Shown piece after piece: positions 35,111-49,050 of a stretch of DNA of 64,000 nt. The stretch lies in NCBI GenBank assembly GCA_039881145.1, contig JAYKKI010000005.1, positions 25,251,001 to 25,315,000 on the forward strand. The letters are read 5' to 3'. The notes beneath the pieces are model-generated. The model searched no databases, was not told where the DNA came from, and was given only the letters and a program-made list of their open reading frames with translations. The DNA is from Druceiella hillmani. Taxonomy: Eukaryota > Arthropoda > Insecta > Lepidoptera > Hepialidae. The translations under genes were made by a program, and so were the position numbers. Position 1 is the first letter of the stretch; each line of letters begins with the position of its first letter.

Positions 35111-37297
35111 TTTGAGACAATGTGTAATTAATATTTGGAGGGAATAATCCTTAAAAGCTGTTACTGAATCAGAAAGAAAAAATAGCAATATTAAGCACAA
35201 TCATCAATCTCATTAAATAAATAGAAAATATTTAATGTATATTATTATACCTTATCTTCGAATGGGTAAGGTAATCACCGATTTCATACTGAAATTGAAA
35301 TTGCAAATTATACGCGCGAATTCCACTGCCGTTCAAAGAAGATGACCTGGCCGTGGGCATCAGTGTAACAAAATATACAAATATATGAGTAAATTGTTTT
35401 CGCTTAAGTATTTTATACTAAAGAGGAGAGAAAAGATCGAAAGTATTTTCATTTCAATTGGCACGCCCGTAGTAAAAATATACTTCAATGTATACACGGA
35501 AACGTTATGATTAGCGTGCTAACTGAATGGATACCGGACAAAAATGAATTAAATTAATTTCTTATTTACTTACTAACTAAGGAAGTCCTAAGAAAACTTG
35601 GTGTTTCTCAAATTATCCCTTTTTTAAAAATTCGCATTTTTTAAATACGAATTATAGTTTTGTAATAGCTACAAAATGATTTTAAAATTTCAGATCGTTC
35701 TTTATAATTGTTTACGTGATAACTTAATAAAGGGAAAGGATGTTTTTTGTAAATTTTCACAAAATAGTTACTTGATATCATTTTTATTTTAATTTAATTA
35801 TTGTATATATTTAATTACTAATAACCTATTACGGATAAAACTTTTTTAACATCAGTGACGGATCAATATTGGATAAAAGAAAATATTTTAAAGCCCATCT
35901 TTATCATCAATTTTAAAAACAGAAAATATTGTTAAAAAATTTCAATTATTCATTGTGATGTTTTTTGCGACAAATCTTTGCTTTCGTCTGTAAAATCAAT
36001 GCCGTTCACGCGTTTCATTTCAAGGATTTTTTTTAAATATGAAAATAAAATACGAGAGTGACATTGAGGCAACATTTAAAGAATATTCTGATTAAACCAT
36101 AATAGAATTTTATAAATTTTATTTTTAGCGAAAAAAATTTTGGATATAAAATGTTGCACTCCCATAGCTGGAATATTATTAATGAAGTCATCCTTAGATT
36201 TTTTAAAGAATATATTGCTTTGGTTCATACTCAGAATATTAAATGAGTATATTCTTTATTTTTAATAGTACAAATACTATCACAGTCTCCTCATAAAATT
36301 GCTACTTTTTACAACTATTATCTCATTAACCATGATCACTCCCAAACATTTTTAATACAGAAAAACGTAGAAAACCCAAAAATCCGATTTAATCTGCTTA
36401 CGAGTAACTCATGTAAAGTAAACAATGGATAAATATGATACATATCCTAAGTCGGTCTTCAAAATCACAAACTGCACAATCTATACTCGCGGGCACTTTA
36501 AGAAGTAAAAGAAAACAGAGTGATGTGTTACACTCTGAGTATAAGTAAAGCCTCTAGTGGTAATATACTTAGGTAAAGTCAGAATAGGTGTTCAATGTAA
36601 ATGACCGAATGATGTAATAAAAATAATTTATTCATTTTGATCAATGTAAATAGCGACCCGTTAACTAATTATACTGAAATAATGCGTGAACTCACCGAAT
36701 ATGGGACATGTGTTTGGACGTGGCTCCTTTTGGATAGGCACTTCAATTAAAGAGTGCTTATGTAAACTTGTGGCGTAAATTTATATAACTAATTGAAGTA
36801 TGAAATATTTAAGTAAACTAACTGAATTGAATAACGTGAATTTCTGGGGAAACGTCTGTGAAGTTCATTATTAACATTTATTATGTCTAGATCATGGTGA
36901 ATATGAAATAAGAGGATGTGATGCTGAAAATTAAGTTAAGGCAGTTGAATGGAAATATTTGGACATTTTGAGTTATGTATTAAAGGAAGATAGAAAAGTG
37001 TAATAAACGACTATATAAATTATTATGAGTTTTGAAACACAATATGTGAATAGTACAGTGCAAAATAGTGATCAAAATGTGCTAAAAATTGAGTTTGGAT
37101 AGATATTAAAGGAATTTTATACGAACTATGAGCCTTGTATTAAAAAGGTGGACGGGCTGTGAATAGAAAGAAGAAAGAAAACATTGAAATAACTGTAGAT
37201 TGTCCATCGAATAGACATTGTTAAACCATTACTAACGAATATGGCAGTCGAGATAAATTACTCCATAACCTTAAAAATAAATTTTATGTTTATATAT

Positions 37298-37357
<60 letters not shown>

Positions 37358-40300
37358 AAAAGCCATCAACACTTATATTAACAAATATTCAATTTCATAA
37401 ATTAAATGTTCATTGGCCAAGAAAAATATCGTGGCAAAATTGATAGCATCAAAAGGTTATACTGGTATTGGTTTACCTAAATTACGCTAGAAAATATTTG
37501 CATCTCCGACCATTAAATAAAGAGGGCAATCTAAGTAGGTTTTGAGCATTGTCTAAAAAAGTAAAAAAGACCGCCAGTTTACTGTTAATGTTGTTGACGA
37601 TATAAAAACAAATAAAATTATAATCTGTATTCTCAATCTGCCCGTAAGTTACATAACAATGTTCTTTTACTATTTTCTATACTTTTCCAAAGTTTTCCTA
37701 TGCATTTACACCATCTATATTTTGTCATAGTTAAATATTTTTAATGTCAGAATTCATTTCTCTGGACTGCATAGCCTCTACGAAAATAGAAGTAACAGAT
37801 GAATGAAAGAAAAGCCATAGGGCTGATTCCATAAATGCTGGCATGAAACACCAAAAGCTTAAATTTTTTTTATCTATTTCACAAAGAACGGTAAAACGGA
37901 ATGATTTATAGTTTATCTAAATAACAGTTACATAAAAATATTTCGTGGTTTTGAAATAAACATATTATAAATTGCTTTATATTTAATCTACTTCTGTTTA
38001 GATGTATATAAAAAATAATAAACGTAATTGAATCATATAATTTCTCAAATTAAATAAATCTTAGTACTACTATATACTCAAATAAAGAAATCCATCAGCT
38101 GTATATTTCTTTATAAACACGTTGTATAACTGTTTATATACAAAAGGACAAAAGCATTATAGTAAATATCAAGGTAATTGAGAATTCATAGCTGGTGTTT
38201 AAATTCTGCATTCCTGTCAGTGTCTGCGGCTATTCCGTCATGGTTTGCATTCGGTATGGCTTTGTATCAGAGTAATGCTATGCGGTTATGCGGTTTCAAC
38301 TACTATGTGTTTTGGTGAATTCTTGGTAGTGCTCCAGTGATTGTAAAATGTTATGTATATTGTAGATATGGAATTACTTTTTACGAAATTTAATAAATTA
38401 TTTAAACAACATGTTTTTTTGAATTGTCAAGTTGGATTGTTCCTAAAATATTAATGCTGGGATGTCGTTTTTATGTTGAAGAATCAGTTCTATATAAACA
38501 AAATTAATAAATTATAACTGACGTGAGTTTATAAAACTAGCTGCTAATTCATGTTTACACCTTCTTATATTCAAAATAAACTCTGTTATATTTGGGGTTA
38601 GTTGAACAAGTTGTAAAATTCTTAGCTCAAGAAGCTGCTACCTAACAACAAGAGGGTACTATTATAATACCGGGCGAAGAGGAGGTGTGAAGCAATATAT
38701 TTGTAGATTATTTTATTGGAAGTAGTAATTTTATAAAAGTTTAAAAAATTAATAAAATAAGTTATGAATAGAGTTGATGCGAAATTTTTTTAAACCAAAT
38801 CCCAGAGAACGAAAAATAACTTTTTTTTACAATGGCTACAATATATGCAGAAGTATACAAATATTTCTTAGAAATTAATGAATCGATATAGAAAAAACGA
38901 AAAGGTGAATAGCGACCTCTCATTTAATATTAAAATATAAGGTGACAACTAGAGACCACTTAAAGTACATTCATATTGCTGTGACCCTAAGAATCAAAAA
39001 TTGCTTTCAGTATTGCTGGTTATAAATTAAAAAGCGAGACATTTGTTTTACCATTTTACCATAATATGACCTATTTACTTCAAATTTTTTTCAAAACTAG
39101 CTTTTATAGTTATTTTTTCTCACATAATTTCTTAAATTGTAAATATATCTTATATACTTCACATATTTATTTCCTATAATATTTTAATTTAGTTATTTTC
39201 ACTTTTCCATTAATTTTTACTGTGTAATACAACAGGTATCTATCACGTAAAATCTAGTTACTTCCTATTGAGTTGAAGCTAGGTCTGTTGAGCTTAGGTT
39301 AATACCACAGCAGGCTATGGTCAGACTAACAATTAAAGAAAAAAAAAATTTTCTAAAAGAACTGGAGATAATATGCAACTTAGAACTTTACTAATGAACA
39401 ATTAAACTACAAAACAATTGAGCAATAGTGTTAATCATAAGCCAGATAACTGCATTTAATTTTTCTTATCTATTATCCAAACTTTCATATTTTCCAAATG
39501 TGCATTCATGTATTCTTTATTTCGTTATATGTTAATTATACTTGATATTTATGAGCTTTCCAAGTAAATAGGAACCACTATAATTTGTGGTGTTTGTACG
39601 TCTATCAGTATGACACAGGCCTGTGCCTGTATAAAAGTAAATGGCTGCTTAAATTCGAACACTGACTTTGTAGTTTTTGAGGCAAAATAAAACAATAATA
39701 GTACGTAATTAATAATTTTACATAAGTCATATATTATTCTTTCCCGTATTATAAACTTTATGAAATATACACTAAGTTTGCTTTGTTATAAAAGACTGCA
39801 AAATAAATAAATTACGATAGAAATGTATTTATAAAACTCATTTTGAACAAATAATAAACTGAATCTAATGCTAAAGTTATCCAATAATAGCAACATTCAT
39901 TCAAATGTCAATACTTTTTAATAATAAGGCTGCTTGAATATCTCTATACATGTCTAATCTTTTAAAAACACCTGACATGGACTTACACTAAACAGTTTAG
40001 AGTAGGATCAATTTTTATTTTTGAATAAAATTGTGTTTTTTTTTAAATGGAGAGTATTCGTACAATTATATATTATTATATTCAAAGTCCTGAGAATTAC
40101 AAAAATAACTAAGGGAAATTAAAATATACTGAAGAAGATAAAAATTAAACTTTCACGAATTTGTAACATCACTTGTTCCACGAAATATTATAGTGAAAGG
40201 TTTACATCTGTGTCAATCTTAACTTCTTACTAAAAAAATATATTTCTCTAGTTGATGTCAATCTTCTCGCACAAACATTTATTTTATACAATGACCAAAT

Positions 40301-42430
40301 TATTAGATATCATTACGTACTCGTATATATTTTCGACTTATTTATTCAAGGATTATTCACCAAATATAAGGTATAATCGTTTCTTAATTTTGTGATATCA
40401 TATTTTTCATTCCGTTGACAAGAATCTAAAATTAAGTTCATAAAATTCTACAATAAAATGTATCTCAAATATTAATAATTAATTTGTAATTAATTGTTTA
40501 CCATTTTCGTAAGATATAAACTGTTTTAAAAATGTTGTCGAAAGGTCTTAAATATTTTATTTTAAGCTATAAATAGAATAACCCTAAAGTGGTCACATTT
40601 AAAGACAATGCTAGGTTTTGAAGTGAACTCTATAGAAAAAAATGCATTTAAATTCTTACCAAATACAAACTCTATTTTCTAAGCTAATATTTGTCAATAA
40701 TTATTGATATTAAAACGAAATCGAATCTACGAAAGATTAAATAACTAGTACCAAGGCGTGTGTTATATACAATAATAATACAAGTAAAAGCCATTGACTC
40801 GAAGCATTATAAACAGGAGCTTTAGTACTCAAACCTGAACAGAAGACCAGAAAATAAATGCTTTGGTACTGTAGGAATGTCAAAGCCATTATTAATAGTT
40901 ACAACTTAAACGTAGATTAGATATAGATTAGACTTAATTCCAAAAATGTTTACATTCAATTCAGAAATCAACAGTCAGAAATTACTTCAACTACCTAATG
41001 AACTAAGTAGTCAATGGGACTGAGTTGACTTTCTCCATTATAATGCTAGACCACATAATGTAAAATACACTCGAAATAATTGCACGAGTGTCGAGTGGGT
41101 TTTATTAGTATATCCATCTTATTTACGTAATAAAATTTATGCATATAAAATAAATTATAAATTAAAAAGATCAAAGTTGATATTTCCGGACATATTTCAC
41201 ATCTCCGGAAATAATATTTTGGCGTTAACAACGTATTAATCAAAGCGCCACATAAGCATATTAATATGTTTGTTATGTAAAAATTGAGCTTATCCGTTTT
41301 TAAATGCAACAAATTTTGTTATGCTACAGTTTTTTTATGGAAACGAAATTAACATTCTAATGTAGATATTATATTATATTTGAAATGGTAATGAAATTAA
41401 TAATCACTTTGGGATTTCCAAAATCAAATTATCTTAACCCAACTTTCTCAATGAATTTTTTCGACACAAGGCCCATCTCAGTGACGCTCAAGTATGATTT
41501 GAGAACTTAACGAATTTTTATAGCAAGCTATGAAATATAATTATCTACGCATTGGTTAGTTAAAAGTACGACTCAATCACAACTCCCGATTATAATTAAA
41601 AGTACACTAAATGCAATTGAATATTGACATTTAATATATTCTCGATTCGCCATATTAGTAAATATTAACCCAACGCTTTGGACATAGTTTCATTTATAAG
41701 TTTAGTCCAAAAATATAATATTTTACTAAATACTAAAGCTGCATCAAAATAAACTATCAACGAAAATGAAGAAGAAAGTTCAGGATTTGGAGATTATGGG
41801 AGAAACTTTTTTAAAATGCCCTTGAATTTAAAATACCTTTGTATACAAGTGTTGAGAAATTTTTAGTATAGAGCATTAATTGTTGCTGTCTTTTGCAGCT
41901 CAAAGCCATTATTAAACAAATAACAGCTTTTAACAAAAATAAACAAGTTTTGAGAAGACGAATGCATATACGTTGAGGACATTCTAATTTGTTGATAGTC
42001 TTTAGAAAAGCAGAGGCAATAAGACTGATGTAGAAAACCTTAGTTTTCAAAAGCATGAAAACTTTAAAGATACCTGAAAATACTCGTTATTCCATTAGTA
42101 TGGTTTAAACAAAATTACGTGGCTAATATGGACAACGTAATTTATGAAATTTGATTGAACTTCATATTACAAAAATACGTAAAAAATTCAAAATGGATAG
42201 TAAATTTGTTTAGACTTTTTCAATATTTTAAAAAAGAGATAAATAAATAAATTTGCGATAAAATATTGTGAAAATAAAATTTTCTGTTTATTGAATCTCT
42301 GTTTTTTTCCGGTTATATTTAGCGATTAGTCTAATTCACTAAAAACGTGAAACTGGTAGAGCAAACTGTCAATACCGTATATTGTATCTGTGAATCAAAA
42401 TAACACTTCTATATGTCTATGATTATTTAC
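35110..42430. other. Non-coding DNA, nothing recognised except an (AT)n tract
   Basis: About 7 kb of AT-rich DNA. Weakly GC-richer patches at 38200-38350 and 38600-38700 contain no motif I know, and open frames at 41046-41312 and 41811-42056 have no domain. A short stop-poor frame at about 36890-36990 (HGEYEIRGCDAEN, then KAVEWKYLDILSYVLKED) is not identifiable. Confidence 0.35.
37291..37354. repeat. (AT)n microsatellite
   Basis: About 64 bp of alternating AT with one phase break ('taatat') near 37309. Confidence 0.95.
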
Positions 42431-42660
42431 ATCGGACCTAGAAGAACACCGCGAAAGAACGTCACCCGCGAAATTTTCCAAACATATTGATAAATTTCCG
42501 AACTGTCTTCGTTTGCAATTGTTCTGCATTGCTCTATTTATTTACAAATCCGTTTCCAGCTGACTGATTGCCAGCACGCTTTCCGTCTAAAGCGTTCTCG
42601 CTAATGTGGCCGAGTATGTAGCTGGGAGATTGGATCAAGATTTTGAAGTAAGTGTATTTT
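42430..42660. other. GC-richer island of unknown nature
   Basis: This stretch is clearly less AT-rich than its surroundings and contains 'gaacaccgcgaaagaacgtc', 'tgattgccagcacgctttcc' and 'aatgtggccgagtatgtagc'. No open frame or RNA gene could be recognised. A conserved non-coding element, an untranslated exon or a decayed repeat are all possible. Confidence 0.3.
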
Positions 42661-45230
42661 GATTTTAAAAAGGCATTTGATTGAGTTGACTAGTGAAATT
42701 GTTGGAGATAGACAAAAAATTATTATAAATATTAGGTGACTAAGTCGGATGTGCTAGTGCCAGTAGAACTCAGACAAATTTAATACATAAAATAAATGTG
42801 ATTTTTCTGTGGCACTTTATAGATTTATATGCATTCATATTATTTATTTATATGCATTCTGTATTATTTTTCTGGCATTCTTTTAAGCTCTGGGTAAGAT
42901 TTTAGATTTTGTCGGTGAGATTAAAGTGTGTAGCTCATTTCTCGCCTAATCAAAGGCACATTTTAATTTCAGTAATTTTTAACAGAATATTAACTCATAA
43001 AGTAGAAAAGTATGTAAGTTTATTTCCATTTTTGTGTAATGTACTTGAACGCTAGAAGCTAAGTGTTATTTTCTTAGCCCGCTTTCACATATTTCCAAAT
43101 TATTATAAATTATTCTGGAAACAACTTATAATAAAATATACTTAAAATTAAACTTGTAAATTTAAAAATACGTAGTTATCTTTGTTTACCCATAAAACAA
43201 CTCATTCTCTTTGATTCTGAGAATTCGAAAGTTGCTTTTAATAACATCGGAGGTAATAATCGCAAAAGATAGTTTCAACAGATTTATACAATTTTTAATA
43301 ATAGCAATGGTATGATTATTACTTTTTTTATATCTTTCTCTCTCTCTTCAATTATGTAATTTTAAGGTAAAATTTATAATAGTATTGGCAAATATATATT
43401 TTTCAGTAAAAACAATATTTAGAATCATAAAGTTCATATTAATTCAAGAATTTATGAGTAAAAGAGATAAATGAATAATAGATTTATATTTCTGTAACCT
43501 TACCGAAATAAATCGTGTTAAAAGAGTAAAAAGAGAAAAATAAATTCCCATATTGAATTTTACAACAAAATTAAATAAACGTTGCCTACAATTATTTTAA
43601 CTGGAAAGGCGTAGTCAAATAAAATATACTCTAACAAATAAATGAAATTTTTTTCATATCAATTTAAAATGCCTTTTAAATGTAAAATTGATGAAAGTTT
43701 AATTTATTATATTAAAATGACTTTCGTTAGAAGTACTGTGCAAGAATAAAAGCTTGTGCGGCTATTCTTGTGCTTGTGTGCCGTATTCTGCGACAAGCGA
43801 ATTAATAAATCAAAATTTAAAAAACTATTTGTCTTGAACATTTTTGGAAATTGAAAGATTTGGAATACATTTGGTTGAGGTGTCTCACTCAGGGTCTTTT
43901 GTGTTTGTCATGTGCCCTGCTGGCCTTTATGTTTTATCATGGGTTTGAAAAATTTGCGAAAGTTGTAAATCGAACATTTTACAAAAAAATTCAGTTACAA
44001 TTATTTTGGAAAACTAGTCTCAATAAATTCCAAAGACAGACAACTACGAAATTCCACTTTATGCGTATTTCTACCTATTTATGATCTTTTATACGTACTA
44101 CTACATATTAGGGATCGGTTTAATTTTTTTTTCACATTTTCAATGCGGCTAGGATATCTAAACTTCCTTTATTCATACATTGTTCGGGATTTGTATTATC
44201 TACTTCATATTATAAATTCTGTTCGCAATTATTATGTAATTAATGATCCAAGAATCATGTTCATATACAATTATAGACATCAATGTACCATATTTATAGC
44301 TAATTTATTTGATATGCTTATTTTGATTAATATAGGTTAATATTACCGAAACAGATTTGTTCATTTTATTAGTAACCGTTCATTGTATTCTGCTATTTCA
44401 GTTTTCATCACTTTCACAATAATCTTTCTAAATGAGCAACAGTTCCAAACCTGCTATGATTAACAGAGTTATGTCTTTGTCTTCAGATATTAAACCTCTA
44501 ATTATTTTCTTCGAGATATTGATTCTTACGCACTTATGGTAGCGGATTAATTAAGTATCGTGAAAATTTTTTTTACTTAGTCCGTTTAGAAAGGCTAATA
44601 TATTTAAAAAAAATATATTTATATAAGCATGGTAGTTACAAATCTGAAGCGAGCATCTGTATAATATATCTTCCTATTTCAAAATTGAAAAATGGATTTC
44701 AATCAAAAAAAGTGTTCGTTATTATAAGGAATGGAAAACCTTGCATACACAGATTCATATATTTAAAAGTTTTTTACTGCAAGTATTAATTGTTTCAATA
44801 TTTACCATATAGATTGTATTTGATTTAATAACCAAAATAGTTTTTTCCATAGTTTCAATAACTGCAATAATAGGTAACTATGATTACAGTTTTCTGTATT
44901 GTACATTTTTTACCAGTTTATGGAAAATGATTAAACTTGTACGAAAGGTTTAAATCTGACAAAAATGATATTGTATAACTATAGTTAAACATGTCGATTT
45001 TGATTCACAATATTTATTCTGTTCTCTTAGTATATTGTTTTCTGTTGTCTGTTTTCTGTTTCTGCTTGTTAACAAGACGTTCACGAAATGCATATTACAA
45101 ACATGCTCCTAACTAATCGCCATAATAAATTTAAATAAAACTTGTATGAATGTTATATGCATCAATACAGATATTTTACTTCAATATTTTTTAGTAAATA
45201 TATCACTTATGTTAATTTTAATATTCATTT
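42660..45230. other. Non-coding DNA, nothing recognised
   Basis: AT-rich sequence. Open frames at 43851-44084 and 44143-44340 do not resemble a known family. Confidence 0.35.
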
Positions 45231-45231
45231 A

Positions 45232-45278
45232 ATGGACAAATGTTCATCAGCATTTTACCTCGACGAACATTTGTCCAT
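45232..45278. repeat. 17-bp near-perfect inverted repeat, 13-nt loop
   Basis: 'atggacaaatgttcatc' (45232-45248) pairs with 45262-45278 with one mismatch. It is a hairpin of unknown role. Confidence 0.7.
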
Positions 45279-45622
45279 CGGCATAAATGCCTATGAAAAT
45301 TTGTATTAGATTGATTATTGATGTAAAATATTGAATATTCCTGGTTTTTTGAAGTGCTAATTCATCATAAGCTAGAATATTTTCCCATAAGAAATATGTT
45401 TAAAGAGAAAACCATTATCTCTAAAAATTCCTTCGTAAAGAGAAATGATAGTGAAATATAGTATAAATAATTCCAATTGTATTTAAATAAAATAATTACA
45501 TTATTAATACCGTGGAAATTGCAGATACCAATATTTCAAGAACTACGTCAAGATTATTATATATCTATTAGAAATGTCGTAAATTCGAGAAAAACAACAA
45601 ATCGTTCTATTTATTTTCATGG

Positions 45623-45753
<131 letters not shown>

Positions 45754-45759
45754 AAGTTA

Positions 45760-46095
45760 ACATTTATTTACGATTTCTATTTTATCAGTTAGGAATTATG
45801 AAATATTTATTCAGAGCATCTAAGACAAATGATCATTTCCAATCACCTCTTTTCCATTATTTTCAAAGGATTTAGTTCAGTAACAATCAGGTGAATAAGG
45901 AGGCTAGTGATCATGTTGGTCAAATGGCCACAAAAATGAATGAACAGATAGAACCTGTATTCCAAGGCGTGCTTGTGTCGCACCATATTTACCTATTGAC
46001 ACCATTCAACTAATTCAATAAGTTTTTCTCTTACCTAACGCTTTACTTTATTATAAATAGCAGATTAGAATTATAAGAAACTTGCCTACGACCCG
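45760..46095. other. Non-coding DNA, nothing recognised
   Basis: AT-rich sequence without motif. Confidence 0.35.
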
Positions 46096-46109
46096 AAAAC
46101 CCGCGGTGG

Positions 46110-46292
46110 TTACCCGGGGCATCGAGCGATCGCTTGAGATAGTTTTTGAATATCAGATTGGTGTTGGTCATGGTGATATGCAAGTCTTAAAAGTCGTACT
46201 ACTCTCTCCATTGGCATGTCTTGAACAAAATTTTTGAAATTAAACAACAATGTGAAAAGTAAAGAAAAGATTTGCAAGCTCGTTGCATTCAA
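46110..46292 (-). CDS. Candidate isolated exon, unknown product
   Basis: The minus-strand frame of 60 residues contains FVQDMPMERVVRLLRLAYHH and DQHQSDIQKLSQAIARCPG. Codon choice is not the T/A-only pattern of the random frames around it, and the sequence just 3' is an unusually GC-rich knot ('cggtggttacccggggcatc' on the plus strand). On the minus strand 'ccg|ggtaacc' could act as a 5' splice site at the end of the coding stretch, and 'attttag' near 46310 as an acceptor. No family is recognised. It may be an exon, a transposon relic or chance. Confidence 0.2.
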   Translation of the reverse strand: MNATSLQIFSLLFTLLFNFKNFVQDMPMERVVRLLRLAYHHDQHQSDIQKLSQAIARCPG

Positions 46293-46299
46293 TTCTTTC

Positions 46300-47255
46300 T
46301 AACCAACCCTAAAATACTATTTCGGCAAGATATTTAATATTTATCGTAAAAATATCAGCGGTAATGACTAAGTCTCTACTTACCCCGCTTCTTTAAGATA
46401 AATTTGCATTAAGCAATCAGAAGAAAATATGGAAAAACATATTTTTCAGCTCTTTCGTAATAATTCAATTTCAACTTTTTAGTGCTCCTGATAAAATTAA
46501 GAGAGCGTATTCATAAACCGACTGATACATTAAATATGTTGTCAAAGAAAAATGGTATTCACTTCCAGTTGTATTCCATATTAGTTTCCAATATAATAAT
46601 TCTAAGAAATTACAAAATATTAAGTAGTCCGAAAAAATAAAACTGTGCCCAATAATCGAATAGTCACTAGTTTGATAGGTTTCCTGTATTTATTTAACAT
46701 TAAAATTTAATGATTTAATGTTTTTCATTTATAAGCTAATGCATCGAAATATAGTAATGTTTAATTGGAATTGTTTGCTTCGAATTTGGAATAAATATTT
46801 GAATGCGGAATTAAATGTTCATTATAAATACTGAGTACATATGTGGATAATACTAATGATATTTTAATATAAAGATATGCCGAATTATATAGCGCGTTGA
46901 CGTTTTTAAGTGAAATATTATAAATGAATTAAACCTAAATGCCTGACTTAATTATTTGACGACAATTGTGTTTAAATTTATAACGAAAAAAAATTAAGAC
47001 AAAAACTAAAGCAAGATAATATTTTAAACAAAATGTTATATTTCAAGTATTTATGGAAACAAGTTTAGAATAAAGTTTAAAAACGTATTGAGAGACCAAT
47101 ATTTACCTAAAATAAACGAAACAAAAATAAAATTATTCAGATGCCACCTGAAAGGATGTGCGGTGAATAGTATTTCAATAAGCGACAAATCGACATAATG
47201 GAATGGATGTATTGAAAGTTACGGGTGGCACCATCTTGGGTAGGGTTTAAAGTGT
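46300..47255. other. Non-coding DNA, nothing recognised
   Basis: AT-rich sequence. It becomes GC-richer toward 47130-47230, leading into the possible initiator region. Confidence 0.35.
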
Positions 47256-47261
47256 TAAATT

Positions 47262-47407
47262 TTCAGTTCAGTTAACGATCGAGTTATCTTTTGATGAATA
47301 CATGCGAATGTAGAGTTGGAGTGAGTAGAAAATATCACGTCGCACTGGAAAAGCGACGCGAGCTGGAAGATGGTGCAGACATGCGATCATTTTCTACTTT
47401 CCAGTGA
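47262..47407 (+). promoter_or_regulatory. Possible initiator and untranslated first exon
   Basis: Two overlapping-type arthropod initiator matches, 'tcagtt', lie at 47263-47268 and 47268-47273. They are followed by a GC-richer transcript-like stretch with 'cgcactggaaaagcgacg' and then 'ttcca|gtgagt' at about 47402-47407, a good 5' splice-site consensus. This is the arrangement of a TATA-less insect first exon. No downstream promoter element at the expected distance was convincing, and no coding continuation was seen within the window. Speculative. Confidence 0.2.
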
Positions 47408-47582
47408 GTTAGTAATTAATAGGTTGGATAGAATATTGAGTTCTCAATGAGATTAGAATTTTTTTACTTCTTGTAAAATTATTGGAGTTTACTTCTTAAG
47501 AATCGATTTTCATATATAGCGCTCGGTGTGAACTTTTATGAGGAGTAAAATCAAAAGGTTATAGCGTTAAAAAAAGTGTAAC

Positions 47583-47870
47583 AATTTGTAAGTTCGGATG
47601 TAGGAGGTTATCTCCAAAATTACTCATTCGATTGCAAAAGTTCTTTCACCAATATTTAGAAAGGATCTTTAAGATGGACTTAGGTTGTATATTATTCGGT
47701 TAAAAAAAAATCATATGTTATCAAAAAGTTAAATTTTGTATATTTGGTTATAGGAGGTAATCTCGAAAACTATTAATCTGATTTCAAGACCCTTTCACCA
47801 ATATTTAGAAGGGACCTTGAGGATGGACAAAGATTCTATATTATCCCGTTAAGACAATTTTCAGGGAGAC
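47583..47870 (+). repeat. 150-bp tandem duplication of a dispersed repeat
   Basis: Two diverged copies lie in tandem, with 'taggaggttatctcc' at 47601 and 'taggaggtaatctcg' at 47751. Both then continue with 'tttcaccaatatttagaa', a 'gatggac' block and 'atattat.c.gttaa'. A third, shorter relative is at 52553. I recall the order 'taggaggt.atctccgaaac...ttctttcacc' from interspersed repeats in lepidopteran genomes. Confidence 0.7.
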
Positions 47871-47879
47871 CAGTTTTGT

Positions 47880-48930
47880 AACGTAAATCAAGGAAAAAAC
47901 GGTCGAATGGATGCCTTTCTTATGAAAGCTGCCTTAATGGTAAGATATGTGTTGGTAGATGATATTGATATTTATATTTATGTACAATATTACCTGTTTT
48001 ATACATAACAAGACAATCGTAATTAAGGAGTAAAGACCAGTGGCGTATCGGAGCTGACAAGCGCAATAATTTTTTTTAATTATTATTTCATTTTCCGTTT
48101 CAAGATTGTTTGTTTTTTGTAACGCAAGTGGAAATTGACCGTTGAGTTAGGGTTCAATTAATCTTAATTGATCTTGAATGTCATCTTACTAATTTTTGTT
48201 TAAATTCTTGACTTTAATTTCACCTTAAACTAAAGTGTGATAGATTAAATTATGCAAAATTTATTTTCCAATCACAATTTAACAAAAATATTTACAATAA
48301 TATGCGTAGTTGTGAAAATAATAGTAGAAGTATTAAAGCTTCTTTGAAATATTTCAGTACCAATCTTAGGATCGAACATACAACTATCTTAGTGCTAAGC
48401 AAATAGGAGGATGTTTTGCTTATGCATAACTGTATGTTGTTCTGTGAAGCTCAAGAAATGAGGGGTATTTATCGATTTTGTATTCGTTATGAAATAGAAC
48501 AAAAATATGCTAAACTCTGAAATATTAAAATAAAACTTTCTCAGTAGTATTAAATAAACTAACCTTCATACATTTTTAGTACCTACCTCCACTATTAATT
48601 GTAATTTAAATTACCATTAATATAAAACTCTATTTTGGTATATATCACAATTGAAGAAAGTATACCGCTCTGAAGAACTGGCTTCTATACTAACGCAAAC
48701 TATAAAGAATTTCGGTCTGAACGAAGTCGCAATGGAATGCTAATTTATTCTAAACGAGATTAAATCTATTAGAGAACTTAAATGTGTTTTTATTAAAATA
48801 GATGACTTTGACACTTGTGAAACAAAGAAATTTATCAGAAAATTTTGATAAATTTGTTGAGTTAGATGCTTTAGACTTTTAAATGTCATCGTTTATGTTA
48901 AGTTACAATTAAGCATTTAGAAATACAATC
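47880..48930. other. Non-coding DNA, nothing recognised
   Basis: AT-rich sequence with no recognisable gene or RNA. Confidence 0.35.
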
Positions 48931-48931
48931 T

Positions 48932-49050
48932 AACTAGCTGACTCGTGCGAAGTCTTCGCACTATATTGCCATCTAGCATGTTCCAAGTATACAATTTGGC
49001 TAAGATATTTGATGTGTCGCCCACAGATGGCGCTCATGCCAATTGTTATA
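48932..49050 (+). repeat. Dispersed repeat remnant with palindromic core
   Basis: 'aactagctgactcgtgcgaa' opens a GC-richer stretch with the palindrome 'gtgcgaagtcttcgcac' (8-bp arms, 1-nt centre) and ends with 'cacagatggcgctcatgcc'. An 'actagctgacccg..cgaag' opening is a frequent interspersed-repeat start in insect genomes as I recall. It could be a Helitron- or LINE-derived end. Confidence 0.4.

Noticed and set aside
36840..37160. Stop-poor piece and 5'-UTR-like words (cagtgcaaaatagtg)
   Set aside because: The readable run is about 35 codons with an internal stop and matches nothing recognised. Chance is sufficient.
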